Positions 8,267-16,307 of a stretch of DNA of 64,000 nucleotides are shown here, one piece after another. The position numbers were made by a program, and so were the translations under genes. The DNA is from Xanthomarina sp. F2636L (GTDB lineage: Bacteria; Bacteroidota; Bacteroidia; Flavobacteriales; Flavobacteriaceae). The notes below the pieces were generated by a model. It did not search any database, was not told the DNA's origin, and was given only the letters and a program-made list of their open reading frames with translations. How positions within the stretch are numbered: position 1 is the stretch's first letter; the number at the start of each line of letters is the position of its first letter. The stretch spans positions 129,001 to 193,000 of the forward strand of contig NZ_JAPMLM010000068.1 of NCBI RefSeq assembly GCF_026410195.1, written 5' to 3'.

Positions 8267-9061
8267 TTAATTTTTTGCCGCTTCCAATTCTAGATACAAC
8301 TTACTTTGATCAACTAAATACTGTATTAACTCAATGTCTTTTCCGTTTTCATAAAGTGATGGATCAGTATTATTAACCTCAGCAAAAGCAATAAATTCTG
8401 TTACCTTGTCTTCAGGAATATTAAAACTTGAGCTTATAAAATCTTTGGTGTATGTATCTCTCAAGGCATCATAATTAGACTCTTCATTTTCTTTTGTTTT
8501 TTTAGTTACAAATAATGGTTTTACTAACCAATTGGTGATTTTTACAAAATCCACTCCATTGTAAAATTTGTCTTGATTTAATATGGTATTTTCAACTTTC
8601 TGATAATAAATATCTGCCATTGGATTTTTTTCAAAATCAATATCTCCAAAATAAATAGATTCAAACTTTGGATTATGCTTTCTTACTTTACTTAAATCGG
8701 ATGCTAAATCGCCTGTTAAATTAAAAGGTAGAATAACAACCTCATCTAAAGGGGTTAAATGTTCTTCTAGAAAAACTGTCAACTCTTTAGAGTCAAGAAT
8801 GTCTTGGGTAATAATAACAAGTACGGTATTAAGTTGCAAGGCAGAAATATTAATTCTATCGTTTAATTTAACACGGATATTAAATTTCCCATCTAGATCT
8901 GTAACTGCAATCATATTTGATGTCAGATTATTAACGGTAAGACCTTCCACATCGTTGGAGTCCACAATCACTTTTCCGGAGATTTCTATCCTATTATTGT
9001 TTTGAGCTACTCCAAAGGAAAGGCTCATAAAGAAGACGATTAAAGGCAAAATATTTTTCAT
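8267..9061 (-). CDS. Secreted CarboxypepD_reg-like protein, paralogue 1
   Basis: First of the three tandem paralogues (264 residues). It has a clear signal peptide (MKNILPLIVFFMSLSFGVAQ), a beta-sandwich module (ISGKVIVDSNDVEGLTVNN, residues ~26-105), and the LDEVVILPFNLTGDL segment shared with its neighbours. The helical C-terminal domain has no recognised motif. The 86-base gap to the next paralogue shows no terminator. The three probably form one transcription unit. The function is unknown. Confidence 0.8.
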   Translation of the reverse strand: MKNILPLIVFFMSLSFGVAQNNNRIEISGKVIVDSNDVEGLTVNNLTSNMIAVTDLDGKFNIRVKLNDRINISALQLNTVLVIITQDILDSKELTVFLEEHLTPLDEVVILPFNLTGDLASDLSKVRKHNPKFESIYFGDIDFEKNPMADIYYQKVENTILNQDKFYNGVDFVKITNWLVKPLFVTKKTKENEESNYDALRDTYTKDFISSSFNIPEDKVTEFIAFAEVNNTDPSLYENGKDIELIQYLVDQSKLYLELEAAKN

Positions 9062-9156
9062 AGTTTCATTTTTTGAAGGTTAGTGAATAAAAATACAAAC
9101 TCAAATAACTTTTGTTACATGTTGTATTTACTTAAATTTACGACAAATTAATGTAA

Positions 9157-9864
9157 ATGAAAAACTTAATTATAGCAAGTACTTCAACCCTTCATGCAAG
9201 TGGTTATTTGGACTATTTATTAGATGATTTAGCTGTATTTTTTAAGGATGTAAAAACCATTGTTTTTATTCCTTATGCACGCCCGGGAGGCATATCGCAC
9301 AAAGATTACACAGAAAAAGCACAAGAAGCATTTAAAAAAATAAATAAAAAAGTAAAAGGAATTCATGAATTTGAAGACCCAATGGAGGCCATCCATCAAG
9401 CTGAAGCTATTTTTACAGGTGGCGGAAATACGTTTGTCTTATTAAACCAATTATATAAAAACCAATTGATAAAGCCGCTACAAAAGGTTATACAAAAAGG
9501 CACTCCCTATTTAGGTACAAGTGCTGGCAGTAATATTTGTGGTTTAACTATAAACACGACCAACGATATGCCTATAATTTATCCTTCAAGTTTTAAAGCC
9601 TTAGGATTAGTACCTTTTAATATCAATCCTCATTATTTAGATCCCATTCCAAACAACAAACACATGGGAGAAACTAGAGAAACACGAATTAAAGAGTTCC
9701 ACAAATTTAATACACAACCGGTTGTAGGACTTAGAGAAGGCAGTTGGTTAAGAGTTAAAGGAAATTCTATTGTCCTGAAGGGCACCCTAACTGCTAGGAT
9801 TTTTGAATATAATAAAAATCCTTTTGAGGCTGAAACTGAAACAGAACTGAATACTTTAAAATAA
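9157..9864 (+). CDS. pepE: Dipeptidase E (peptidase S51, alpha-aspartyl dipeptidase)
   Basis: The 235-residue protein matches PepE: FTGGGNTFVLL, then the nucleophile elbow GTSAGSNI with the catalytic serine at about residue 122, then NDMPI and NINPHYLDP, which supply the other triad residues. The enzyme hydrolyses N-terminal Asp-X dipeptides in the cytoplasm. The 5' region has a near-consensus promoter (TAAATTTA near 9132). It is monocistronic, ending at a hairpin terminator that overlaps the partial tRNA duplicate. Confidence 0.93.
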   Translation: MKNLIIASTSTLHASGYLDYLLDDLAVFFKDVKTIVFIPYARPGGISHKDYTEKAQEAFKKINKKVKGIHEFEDPMEAIHQAEAIFTGGGNTFVLLNQLYKNQLIKPLQKVIQKGTPYLGTSAGSNICGLTINTTNDMPIIYPSSFKALGLVPFNINPHYLDPIPNNKHMGETRETRIKEFHKFNTQPVVGLREGSWLRVKGNSIVLKGTLTARIFEYNKNPFEAETETELNTLK

Positions 9865-9866
9865 AA

Positions 9867-9895
9867 AAAGCCTCATCGATTTTTGATGAAGCTTT
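9867..9895 (+). terminator. Terminator after pepE, duplicate of the tRNA-Gly terminator
   Basis: The stem AAAGCCTCATC/GATGAAGCTTT has an A tract on one side and few T residues after it. It resembles the hairpin at 9982-10010 in sequence and in its position next to the tRNA 3' end, so it probably arose with the tRNA duplicate and now serves pepE. Confidence 0.6.
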
Positions 9896-9914
9896 AGAGC
9901 GAGAGACCGGGTTT
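9896..9914 (-). pseudogene. Partial duplicate of the tRNA-Gly 3' end
   Basis: The run AGAGCGAGAGACCGGGTT is identical to the acceptor and T-arm end plus 3' flank of the intact tRNA at 10013-10085. The match stops in the T arm, where it is joined to a TTCGAC-type repeat. The 5' part of the tRNA is absent, so it cannot make a tRNA. Confidence 0.75.
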
Positions 9915-9940
9915 ACTTCGACTAAGCTCTGTATAAACTT
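9912..9940. repeat. TTCGAC-type interspersed repeat, copy 3
   Basis: The core TTACTTCGACTAAGCTCTGT is related to the repeats at 1437 and 2594. It begins exactly where the homology of the tRNA-Gly fragment ends. Confidence 0.5.
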
Positions 9941-9981
9941 CTCACCCTAAATTACACAATCAAAAAAATAAAGCCATAAAA

Positions 9982-10010
9982 AAAAGCTCCATCGATTTGA
10001 TAAAGCTTTT
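9982..10010 (-). terminator. Terminator of tRNA-Gly
   Basis: On the minus strand AAAAGCT and AGCTTTT, with an inner TATC/GATG pairing, form a hairpin followed by a T run, immediately after the tRNA 3' end. Confidence 0.7.
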
Positions 10011-10012
10011 AG

Positions 10013-10085
10013 AGCGAGAGACCGGGTTCGAACCGGCGACATTCAGCTTGGAAGGCTGACGCTCTACCAACTGAGCTACTCTCGC
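10013..10085 (-). tRNA. tRNA-Gly (anticodon TCC)
   Basis: The 73-base cloverleaf on the minus strand has acceptor GCGAGAG/CTCTCGC, D arm GCTC-AGTTGGTA-GAGC, anticodon stem TCAGC/GCTGA with loop CTTCCAA (anticodon TCC), and T loop TTCGAAC. The discriminator base is T and CCA is not encoded. It reads GGA and, by wobble, other Gly codons. Confidence 0.96.
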
Positions 10086-10244
10086 ATTTCTGATGCAAAT
10101 ATAAATAAGAATTTCATCTAATAAAAGAAAAAAATTATAAGTTTACTTAAACAAGAGTATATTTAAACTAACAGTCTCAAATTGAGCAAATTTCCTTTTA
10201 TAAAAGCTGTGTCTTTTTATTATATTAAACCCACTTAAGTATCC

Positions 10245-10688
10245 ATGTACCAAATAAAACAAATTTCAGCCAAAGAAACTTATTCTGTAAGACAGCCCAT
10301 TTTGCGTGTAGGCAAACCTTTTGAAGCTTGTGTTTTTGAAGGAGACACTCACAAAAGCACCTTCCACATAGGTGTTTTTTCTAAATCGGAACTTATTGGA
10401 GTGGCTAGTTTTATGAAAAACAAATCTGAGCTGTTTTCTGAAACAAATCAATACCAACTTCGTGGCATGGCCATTTTAAAAGAATTTCAACAAAAAGGTT
10501 TGGGAAAACGTCTCATGGATGAAGGTGAAAATATACTCTCTCAAAATAAAGTAGATTTATTATGGTTTAATGCACGTGATGTGGCTGTTCCCTTTTATAT
10601 CAATAGAGGCTTCCAAACACTTGGAGCACCATTTAATATTCCAAACATTGGAAAACACTATGTTATGTTCAAAAAGCTAATTTATTAG
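10245..10688 (+). CDS. GNAT-family N-acetyltransferase
   Basis: The 147-residue single-domain protein has the acetyl-CoA binding motif A as QLRGMAILKEFQQKGLGKRL (the QxxGxG core is QKGLGK). A late NARDVAVPFYINRGFQ segment matches the substrate-binding end of GNAT folds. The substrate is not predictable. It stands alone between tRNA-Gly and gpmI. Confidence 0.85.
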   Translation: MYQIKQISAKETYSVRQPILRVGKPFEACVFEGDTHKSTFHIGVFSKSELIGVASFMKNKSELFSETNQYQLRGMAILKEFQQKGLGKRLMDEGENILSQNKVDLLWFNARDVAVPFYINRGFQTLGAPFNIPNIGKHYVMFKKLIY

Positions 10689-10757
10689 ACTCCTAAATCT
10701 CTTTAAAGCTATCTTCACTTTTTTTGTTCATTTGGAACATAAAGCATTTTAAACTTT

Positions 10758-10765
10758 TATCTTTG
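10758..10765 (+). promoter_or_regulatory. -7 promoter box of gpmI (TATCTTTG)
   Basis: This is an exact TAnnTTTG match 20 bases before the ATG, with TTTG at 10731 as a possible -33 element. Confidence 0.65.
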
Positions 10766-10784
10766 ACTTATAAAGTCATTTACC

Positions 10785-12302
10785 ATGAATAAAAAAGTTA
10801 TTTTAATGATTCTTGATGGTTGGGGGAAATCTCCCGATCCAAAAGTTTCAGCTATAGACCATGCCAATACACCTTATATAGATGCGCTTTACACCAAGTA
10901 TCCAAATGCTAACTTAAGGACCGATGGATTACATGTTGGACTTCCAGAAGGACAAATGGGTAACAGTGAAGTTGGCCACATGAATTTAGGTGCTGGACGC
11001 ATAGTATATCAAGATTTGGTTAAAATAAATTTAGCAGTAAAAAATAATACTTTGGCTCTAGAGCCAGAGTTAGTTGCTGCATTTAATTATGCCAAAACTC
11101 ATAAAAAACCCATTCATTTTTTAGGTTTGGTGAGTGATGGTGGTGTGCATTCTCATATCAATCATTTAAAAGGGTTAATATCTGCTGCAGAAACTTCAGG
11201 AGTTTCAGAATCTTACATTCATGCCTTTACTGATGGTCGTGATGTAGATCCTAAATCGGGTTATGGTTTTATTACAGATTTAGAAGATTTTATAGTAAAC
11301 TCTAAAACCAAACTAGCTACAATTACTGGTCGTTATTTCGCTATGGACAGAGATAAACGTTGGGAACGTGTAAAATTAGCTTACAATGCTTTAGTAAATG
11401 GAGTTGGAGAAACTTCTAAAAATGCTTTAAAGTCTATTCTTAAAAGCTACGATAATGAAGTTACAGATGAATTTATCAAACCTATTATTATGGTTGACGA
11501 AAACAATCAACCAGTAGCAAAAATAAAGGATGGCGATGTAGTGATATTTTTCAATTTTAGAACAGATCGGGGCAGGCAACTTACAGAAGCGTTAACTCAA
11601 ACAGATTTCCATGAGCAAAACATGCACAAATTAGATTTGTATTATGTTACCATGACTAATTACGATGAAACTTATAAAAACATTCACGTTGTTTATAACA
11701 AAGATAATTTAACGGATACCTTAGGTGAGGTTTTAGAAAAACACCATAAAACACAAATCAGGATTGCTGAAACAGAAAAATATCCACATGTTACTTTTTT
11801 CTTTTCAGGAGGAAGAGAAGCTGTTTTTAATGGAGAGACGAGAATTTTACGTCACTCTCCAAAAGTAGCAACCTACGATTTAAAGCCAGAAATGAGCGCT
11901 TTTGAATTAACAGATGCTTTAATTCCAGAACTTAAAAAAGGTGAGGTAGACTTTGTGTGTTTAAACTTTGCAAATGGCGATATGGTTGGACACACAGGTG
12001 TTATGGAAGCTGCTATAAAAGCATGTGAAGTTGTTGATACTTGTGTGGAAAATATTATTACAACTGCTTTAGATACCAATTACACGACTATTTTAATTGC
12101 AGATCATGGAAATTGTGAAACCATGTTAAACCCCGATGGCACACCAAATACAGCGCATACTACAAATCCGGTTCCTATTATATTAATTGACAATGATATA
12201 AAAGCCATTCAAGATGGCGTATTAGGAGATATTGCTCCAACTATATTAAAATTGATGGGAATTACACAACCTGAAAAAATGACGCAACATTCATTAATCT
12301 AA
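10785..12302 (+). CDS. gpmI: 2,3-bisphosphoglycerate-independent phosphoglycerate mutase
   Basis: The 505-residue, manganese-dependent alkaline-phosphatase-superfamily enzyme interconverts 3- and 2-phosphoglycerate in glycolysis. The metal site DGWG (Asp11) and catalytic Ser61 in GNSEVGH are present, and the late metal ligands lie in NFANGDMVGHTG and ADHGN. Length and motifs are complete. The promoter box at 10758 fits the ATG. It is followed after 38 bases by the HAD gene, which has its own promoter. Confidence 0.97.
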   Translation: MNKKVILMILDGWGKSPDPKVSAIDHANTPYIDALYTKYPNANLRTDGLHVGLPEGQMGNSEVGHMNLGAGRIVYQDLVKINLAVKNNTLALEPELVAAFNYAKTHKKPIHFLGLVSDGGVHSHINHLKGLISAAETSGVSESYIHAFTDGRDVDPKSGYGFITDLEDFIVNSKTKLATITGRYFAMDRDKRWERVKLAYNALVNGVGETSKNALKSILKSYDNEVTDEFIKPIIMVDENNQPVAKIKDGDVVIFFNFRTDRGRQLTEALTQTDFHEQNMHKLDLYYVTMTNYDETYKNIHVVYNKDNLTDTLGEVLEKHHKTQIRIAETEKYPHVTFFFSGGREAVFNGETRILRHSPKVATYDLKPEMSAFELTDALIPELKKGEVDFVCLNFANGDMVGHTGVMEAAIKACEVVDTCVENIITTALDTNYTTILIADHGNCETMLNPDGTPNTAHTTNPVPIILIDNDIKAIQDGVLGDIAPTILKLMGITQPEKMTQHSLI

Positions 12303-12316
12303 AATTATAAATTATG

Positions 12317-12324
12317 TATTTTTG
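12317..12324 (+). promoter_or_regulatory. -7 promoter box of the HAD gene (TATTTTTG)
   Basis: This is an exact TAnnTTTG match 17 bases before the ATG at 12341. Confidence 0.6.
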
Positions 12325-12340
12325 CGTTCAACTTTAAGGT

Positions 12341-12754
12341 ATGAATTTTAACGACAAACTTATTCTAGCAATCGATTTCGATGGAACCATCGTGGATGAT
12401 GCTTATCCTAAAATAGGGAAACCAAAACTTTTTGCTTTTGAAACTTTAAAGCGCTTACAAAAAGATGGACACCGACTTATTTTATGGACTTATAGAAGTG
12501 ATGTTAGACTTCAGGAAGCTGTTGCTTTTTGCAAAGAAAATGGAGTGACCTTCTACGCCGTAAACAAAAGTTTTCCTGAAGAACAATTTGACTATACTAA
12601 AAGTCGAAAAATTCATGCAGATTTATTTATTGACGATAGAAATATTGGTGGTTTCTTAGGCTGGGGTGAGGTGTATCAAAAGTTATCTAATCCTAATTAC
12701 AATCCACTTAAAATTGAGAAAAAGAAAGGTTTCTTTTCATTTTTTAGAAAATAA
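12341..12754 (+). CDS. HAD-superfamily phosphatase-like protein (BT0820 type)
   Basis: The 137-residue protein has the HAD motif I DFDGTI (nucleophile Asp12, acid Asp14), motif II in ILWTYRSD and motif III/IV in LFIDDRNIGG. It lacks a full cap domain and resembles the small Bacteroidota hydrolases with the DGTIV-YPKIG signature. The C-terminus ends in a short basic/aromatic tail. The substrate is unknown. A strong terminator follows. Confidence 0.85.
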   Translation: MNFNDKLILAIDFDGTIVDDAYPKIGKPKLFAFETLKRLQKDGHRLILWTYRSDVRLQEAVAFCKENGVTFYAVNKSFPEEQFDYTKSRKIHADLFIDDRNIGGFLGWGEVYQKLSNPNYNPLKIEKKKGFFSFFRK

Positions 12755-12756
12755 TT

Positions 12757-12800
12757 AAAAACCCACGAATTTCAATTAATGATTTCGTGGGTTTTTTTTA
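12757..12800. terminator. Strong terminator after the HAD gene
   Basis: The stem AAACCCACGAA/TTCGTGGGTTT is followed by a T run. It lies between convergent genes and could serve both. Confidence 0.9.
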
Positions 12801-12820
12801 TAAATAAGTTCTTTCCTTAC

Positions 12821-14092
12821 TTAATAACCTATCATTTCATAATATTGTTTATCTAGAGTTTCCCTATGATCTGGATGTGCTATATCCACTAAAGCTTTAA
12901 CGCGTTGTTTAATAGTTTTCCCATATAGATTAGCTATACCATATTCAGTAACTACATAATGCACATGTGCACGGGTTGTAACAACTCCAGCTCCTGGTTT
13001 TAAAGTAGGTACAATTCTACTAATTCCAGATTTTGTAACAGAAGGCAAAGCAATAATAGCTTTTCCTCCTTCGCTTAAGGAAGCTCCTCTAATAAAGTCC
13101 ATTTGTCCTCCAACTCCGGAGTACATATTAGAACCAATAGAATCTGCACAAACTTGTCCTGTTACATCCACTTCAATAGCAGAGTTTATGGCAACCATTT
13201 TTGGATTTAATTTAATTATGGACACATCGTTCGTATAGTTTGAAGCTCTCATTTCTATAAACGGGTTATCATCTACATAATCGTACAACCGTTTGGAACC
13301 CATTAAAAATGTTGCTAAAGCACGTCCTCTATTGATACCTTTAAAATTCCCATTAATCACATCGTTTAATATCAAATCGATAACACCATCTGAAAACATT
13401 TCGGTATGCAGACCTAAATCTTTATGGTTTGTAAGTCGGGATAATACAGCATTTGGAATGCTTCCAATTCCCATTTGCAAGGTGCTTCGGTCTTCAATTA
13501 AACCAGCTACGTGATTGCCAATTTTGCTTTCAATAGCTGTTGGCTCCGGGTTTAAATGAACAGGTAAGGGCACATCGCATTCCACAAAAGCATTTATTTC
13601 TGAAATATGGATAATACCTGCTCCATGAGTTCTAGGCATTTGTTTATTTACCTGAGCAATTACATAATCTGCATTGTCAATAGCTGCTAAAGTGGCTTCA
13701 ACCGAAACGCCTAAAGAACAATATCCATGTCTATCTGGAACAGAAACATGAATCAATGCTGTTTGAACGTCTACAATGTTTCTTTTAAACAGCAAAGGCA
13801 CTTCACTTAAAAAAACAGGAGTATAAGACCCATTTCCAGCTTTAAGAGTGTGTCTCACATTTTTCCCGATAAAAAAGGAGTTTACATGAAAACTATCTTT
13901 TAATTCTGGATTAGCATAAGGCGCGTCTCCTTCGGTGTGTAATTGACAAATTTCTACATTTCGTAATTCTTCATGTCTAGCAGTCATGGCATTTATAAGC
14001 ACTTGTGGTGCTGCAGCTGCTGCTTGAATATAGACTTTACTATTAGACTTAATAAGTTTTACGGCATCTTCTGCACTAATTGGTTTGTACAT
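12821..14092 (-). CDS. Acetyl-CoA hydrolase / CoA-transferase family protein
   Basis: The 423-residue protein belongs to the family of 4-hydroxybutyrate CoA-transferase and acetyl-CoA hydrolase (class I CoA-transferase fold). Motifs include GIGSIPNAVL in the N-terminal half, GVGGQMDFIRGA, and the catalytic glutamate region VTEYGIANLYGKT. It moves CoA between acetyl/acyl-CoA and a carboxylate acceptor, or hydrolyses it. No neighbouring pathway gene identifies the substrate; the divergent neighbour is map. Confidence 0.88.
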   Translation of the reverse strand: MYKPISAEDAVKLIKSNSKVYIQAAAAAPQVLINAMTARHEELRNVEICQLHTEGDAPYANPELKDSFHVNSFFIGKNVRHTLKAGNGSYTPVFLSEVPLLFKRNIVDVQTALIHVSVPDRHGYCSLGVSVEATLAAIDNADYVIAQVNKQMPRTHGAGIIHISEINAFVECDVPLPVHLNPEPTAIESKIGNHVAGLIEDRSTLQMGIGSIPNAVLSRLTNHKDLGLHTEMFSDGVIDLILNDVINGNFKGINRGRALATFLMGSKRLYDYVDDNPFIEMRASNYTNDVSIIKLNPKMVAINSAIEVDVTGQVCADSIGSNMYSGVGGQMDFIRGASLSEGGKAIIALPSVTKSGISRIVPTLKPGAGVVTTRAHVHYVVTEYGIANLYGKTIKQRVKALVDIAHPDHRETLDKQYYEMIGY

Positions 14093-14187
14093 AGTGTTTT
14101 AATTTAATCACAAAAATATCCAATATTTATCATCTAAATGCTGTCAAAAGTCATGTTTCTAAAAAAAGAATTCCATTTAATTTTAAG

Positions 14188-14195
14188 TATCTTTG
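14188..14195 (+). promoter_or_regulatory. -7 promoter box of map (TATCTTTG), fixes the start
   Basis: This is an exact TAnnTTTG match. It lies downstream of an in-frame ATG at 14138, so translation must start at 14213 instead. Confidence 0.65.
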
Positions 14196-14212
14196 TCCAT
14201 ATTTTTTTCAAG

Positions 14213-15031
14213 ATGATTATAGTTAAAACAAAAGAAGAAATAGAATTAATGCGCGAAAGTGCCTTAGTTGTTTCTAAGACTTTAGGCATGCTTGCCAAAG
14301 AGGTAAAGCCCGGAGTTACCACCTTACAATTAGATAAATTAGCCGAGGAATATATTCGAGAACAAGGAGCTATCCCTGGTTTTTTAGGGTTATACGATTT
14401 CCCAAACACACTTTGTATGAGTCCGAACTCTCAAGTAGTTCACGGATTTCCAACAAACGAACCCTTACAAGAAGGAGATATTATTTCTATTGATTGTGGC
14501 GCTATTAAAAACGACTTTTATGGAGATCATGCCTACACCTTTTCTGTAGGTGAAATTGCCCCCGAAACTCAAAAACTTTTAGACGTAACAAAAGAATCCT
14601 TATACGTAGGAATTCGCGAATTTAAAGTTGGTAATCGTGTGGGAGATGTTGGATATGCCATTCAGAAATACTGTGAAGATCATGGATATGGCGTAGTGAG
14701 AGAACTGGTTGGACATGGTTTAGGAAGAAAAATGCATGAAGATCCAGAAATGCCAAACTATGGAAAACGTGGCCGTGGTAAAAAATTTATTGAAGGCATG
14801 GTTGTGGCTATCGAACCTATGATTAATATGGGAACACATAGAATTAAACAACATAGAGATGGTTGGACTATTACTACCTTAGACAATAAACCAAGTGCTC
14901 ATTTTGAACATGATGTGGCTATTGTAAATGGCAAGCCAGAATTGCTTTCAACTTTTGCCTATATCTATGAAGCTTTAGGGATTACTTCTAACGAAGAGGA
15001 TGAGTTTAGACGTGAGTCACTAGTTCTTTAG
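14213..15031 (+). CDS. map: Type I methionine aminopeptidase
   Basis: The enzyme removes the N-terminal methionine of new proteins. It has 272 residues with the start at 14213 (MIIVKTKEEIELMR), the normal family N-terminus. The frame is open from 14138, but that would add 25 hydrophobic residues encoded upstream of the promoter box. The metal ligands are visible in SIDCGAIKNDFYGDHAYT, GHGLGRKMHEDP, AIEPMINMG and FEHDVAIV. It is followed by the GxxExxY element. Confidence 0.96.
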   Translation: MIIVKTKEEIELMRESALVVSKTLGMLAKEVKPGVTTLQLDKLAEEYIREQGAIPGFLGLYDFPNTLCMSPNSQVVHGFPTNEPLQEGDIISIDCGAIKNDFYGDHAYTFSVGEIAPETQKLLDVTKESLYVGIREFKVGNRVGDVGYAIQKYCEDHGYGVVRELVGHGLGRKMHEDPEMPNYGKRGRGKKFIEGMVVAIEPMINMGTHRIKQHRDGWTITTLDNKPSAHFEHDVAIVNGKPELLSTFAYIYEALGITSNEEDEFRRESLVL

Positions 15032-15041
15032 TTATATTATA

Positions 15042-15071
15042 ACACAGAGATTCACAGAGAAATCTCAGAGA
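15042..15071 (+). repeat. Left inverted repeat of the GxxExxY cassette
   Basis: The sequence ACACAGAGATTCACAGAGAA continues to a CAGAGA. It pairs as an inverted repeat with 15486-15514 on the other side of the small gene. Internally it is built of repeated CACAGAGA-like units. Confidence 0.8.
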
Positions 15072-15084
15072 TACGAAGAGAAAT

Positions 15085-15459
15085 ATGAATAATAGGTTGA
15101 CTGAAAAAATTATTGGTGCGGCGATTAACGTACATCGTGTTTTGGGTCCTGGTTTATTAGAGTCTGCTTATCAAGAGTGTTTATTTTATGAATTAGAAAT
15201 AATGGGATTATCTGTTTCAAGAGAAGTAGCTATGCCCATAGTATATAAAGATATCAAACTAGATCACGGTTATAGAATAGATTTACTTGTTGAAAACAAA
15301 GTTGTTATTGAATTAAAAACAGTTGAATGTTTTACAGATGTTCATACTGCTCAAATCTTGACTTATATGAAGTTAGGGAATTATCCCTTAGGCTTACTAA
15401 TAAATTTTCACACCAAATTATTGAAAAACGGCATTAAACGTTTTATAAACACAGCTTAG
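15085..15459 (+). CDS. GxxExxY protein (PD-(D/E)XK-like small protein)
   Basis: The 124-residue protein carries the name-giving motif (G23, E26, Y29 in GLLESAY) and a late RIDLLVENKVVIELK segment (Asp66, Glu76, Lys78), which looks like the D-x(n)-ExK core of PD-(D/E)XK nucleases. I know the family as widespread in Bacteroidota and other phyla, without an established function. The gene is bounded on both sides by a ~29-bp inverted repeat, which suggests a small mobile or once-mobile cassette. Nuclease activity is an inference from the motif only. Confidence 0.88.
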   Translation: MNNRLTEKIIGAAINVHRVLGPGLLESAYQECLFYELEIMGLSVSREVAMPIVYKDIKLDHGYRIDLLVENKVVIELKTVECFTDVHTAQILTYMKLGNYPLGLLINFHTKLLKNGIKRFINTA

Positions 15460-15485
15460 TAAAATAAAAACTAATATTTAATTTT

Positions 15486-15514
15486 TCTCTGTGCTGCTCT
15501 GCGCATCTCTGTGT
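15486..15514 (-). repeat. Right inverted repeat of the GxxExxY cassette
   Basis: The reverse complement reads ACACAGAGATGCGCAGAGCA and continues to CAGAGA, matching the left repeat at most positions. It ends 8 bases before the ATG of the next gene. Confidence 0.8.
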
Positions 15515-15522
15515 AATTGCTT

Positions 15523-16287
15523 ATGAAAAAAACATTCAAAATAATACTAAACACCATCCCAAGACCCATTCTTATTAGATTAAGTTATGTGGCTCGACCT
15601 GTTCTAGCTTTACTTTTAAAAGGAAACACATTTACAGATCCTATTGATGGAAAAAGCTTTAAAAGCTTTTTACCTTATGGTTATGGCAAGCAGCGAAATA
15701 ATGTATTATCTCCATCAACCTTAAGCTTGGAAAGACATCGCTTGTTATGGTTGTATTTACAAAATGACACAAATTTCTTTTCTAAAAAATTAAAAGTTTT
15801 GCATTTTGCACCTGAACAATGTTTTTTAAAGCGTTTCCGAAAACTTAAAAACTTAAATTATACAACTACAGATTTACTTTCACCTATTGCAGATGTAAAA
15901 GCAGATATTTGCAATTTACCTTTTGAAGATAATAGTTATGATATGATTCTCTGCAATCATGTATTAGAACATATTCCTGACGACACGAAAGCCATGCAAG
16001 AATTGTTTAGAGTTCTGAAACCAGGAGGTTATGGCGTGTTTCAAATACCTCAAGATTTATCCAGAGAAAAAACTTTTGAAGATAATAGCATTACCGACAG
16101 AAAAGAACGCGCAAGAATTTTTGGACAATACGATCATGTACGGATTTATGGACGAGATTATTTTGACAAACTAAGACGTATTGGTTTTAAAGTAGATGAA
16201 GTAGATTATACGACACAACTTTCAGAAGAAGATATTACAAAATACTGTTTAGCAAAAGGAGAGATTATTCCTGTAGTTTACAAATAA
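15523..16287 (+). CDS. Class I SAM-dependent methyltransferase (type 11)
   Basis: The 254-residue protein has a central Methyltransf_11 core: VLHFAPEQ in the motif I position (the usual Gly-rich loop is degenerate), DICNLPFEDNSYDMILCNHV, LEHIPDD and FRVLKPGGYGVFQIP. The N-terminal ~80 residues are a family-specific extension. I used the ATG at 15523; a TTG at 15517 would begin at the edge of the inverted repeat. The substrate is unknown. Its upstream region has been replaced by the repeat cassette, so its original promoter may be displaced. Confidence 0.85.
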   Translation: MKKTFKIILNTIPRPILIRLSYVARPVLALLLKGNTFTDPIDGKSFKSFLPYGYGKQRNNVLSPSTLSLERHRLLWLYLQNDTNFFSKKLKVLHFAPEQCFLKRFRKLKNLNYTTTDLLSPIADVKADICNLPFEDNSYDMILCNHVLEHIPDDTKAMQELFRVLKPGGYGVFQIPQDLSREKTFEDNSITDRKERARIFGQYDHVRIYGRDYFDKLRRIGFKVDEVDYTTQLSEEDITKYCLAKGEIIPVVYK

Positions 16288-16307
16288 TAAATCTGTGCAA
16301 GCTATTT

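Noticed and set aside
14138-14212. Upstream ATG of methionine aminopeptidase
   Set aside because: The -7 promoter box lies between it and the family-typical start at 14213.
15042-15080. CACAGAGA units considered as a CRISPR-like array
   Set aside because: Units are adjacent without unique spacers and the whole block is mirrored after the gene, so they are inverted ends and not a CRISPR.
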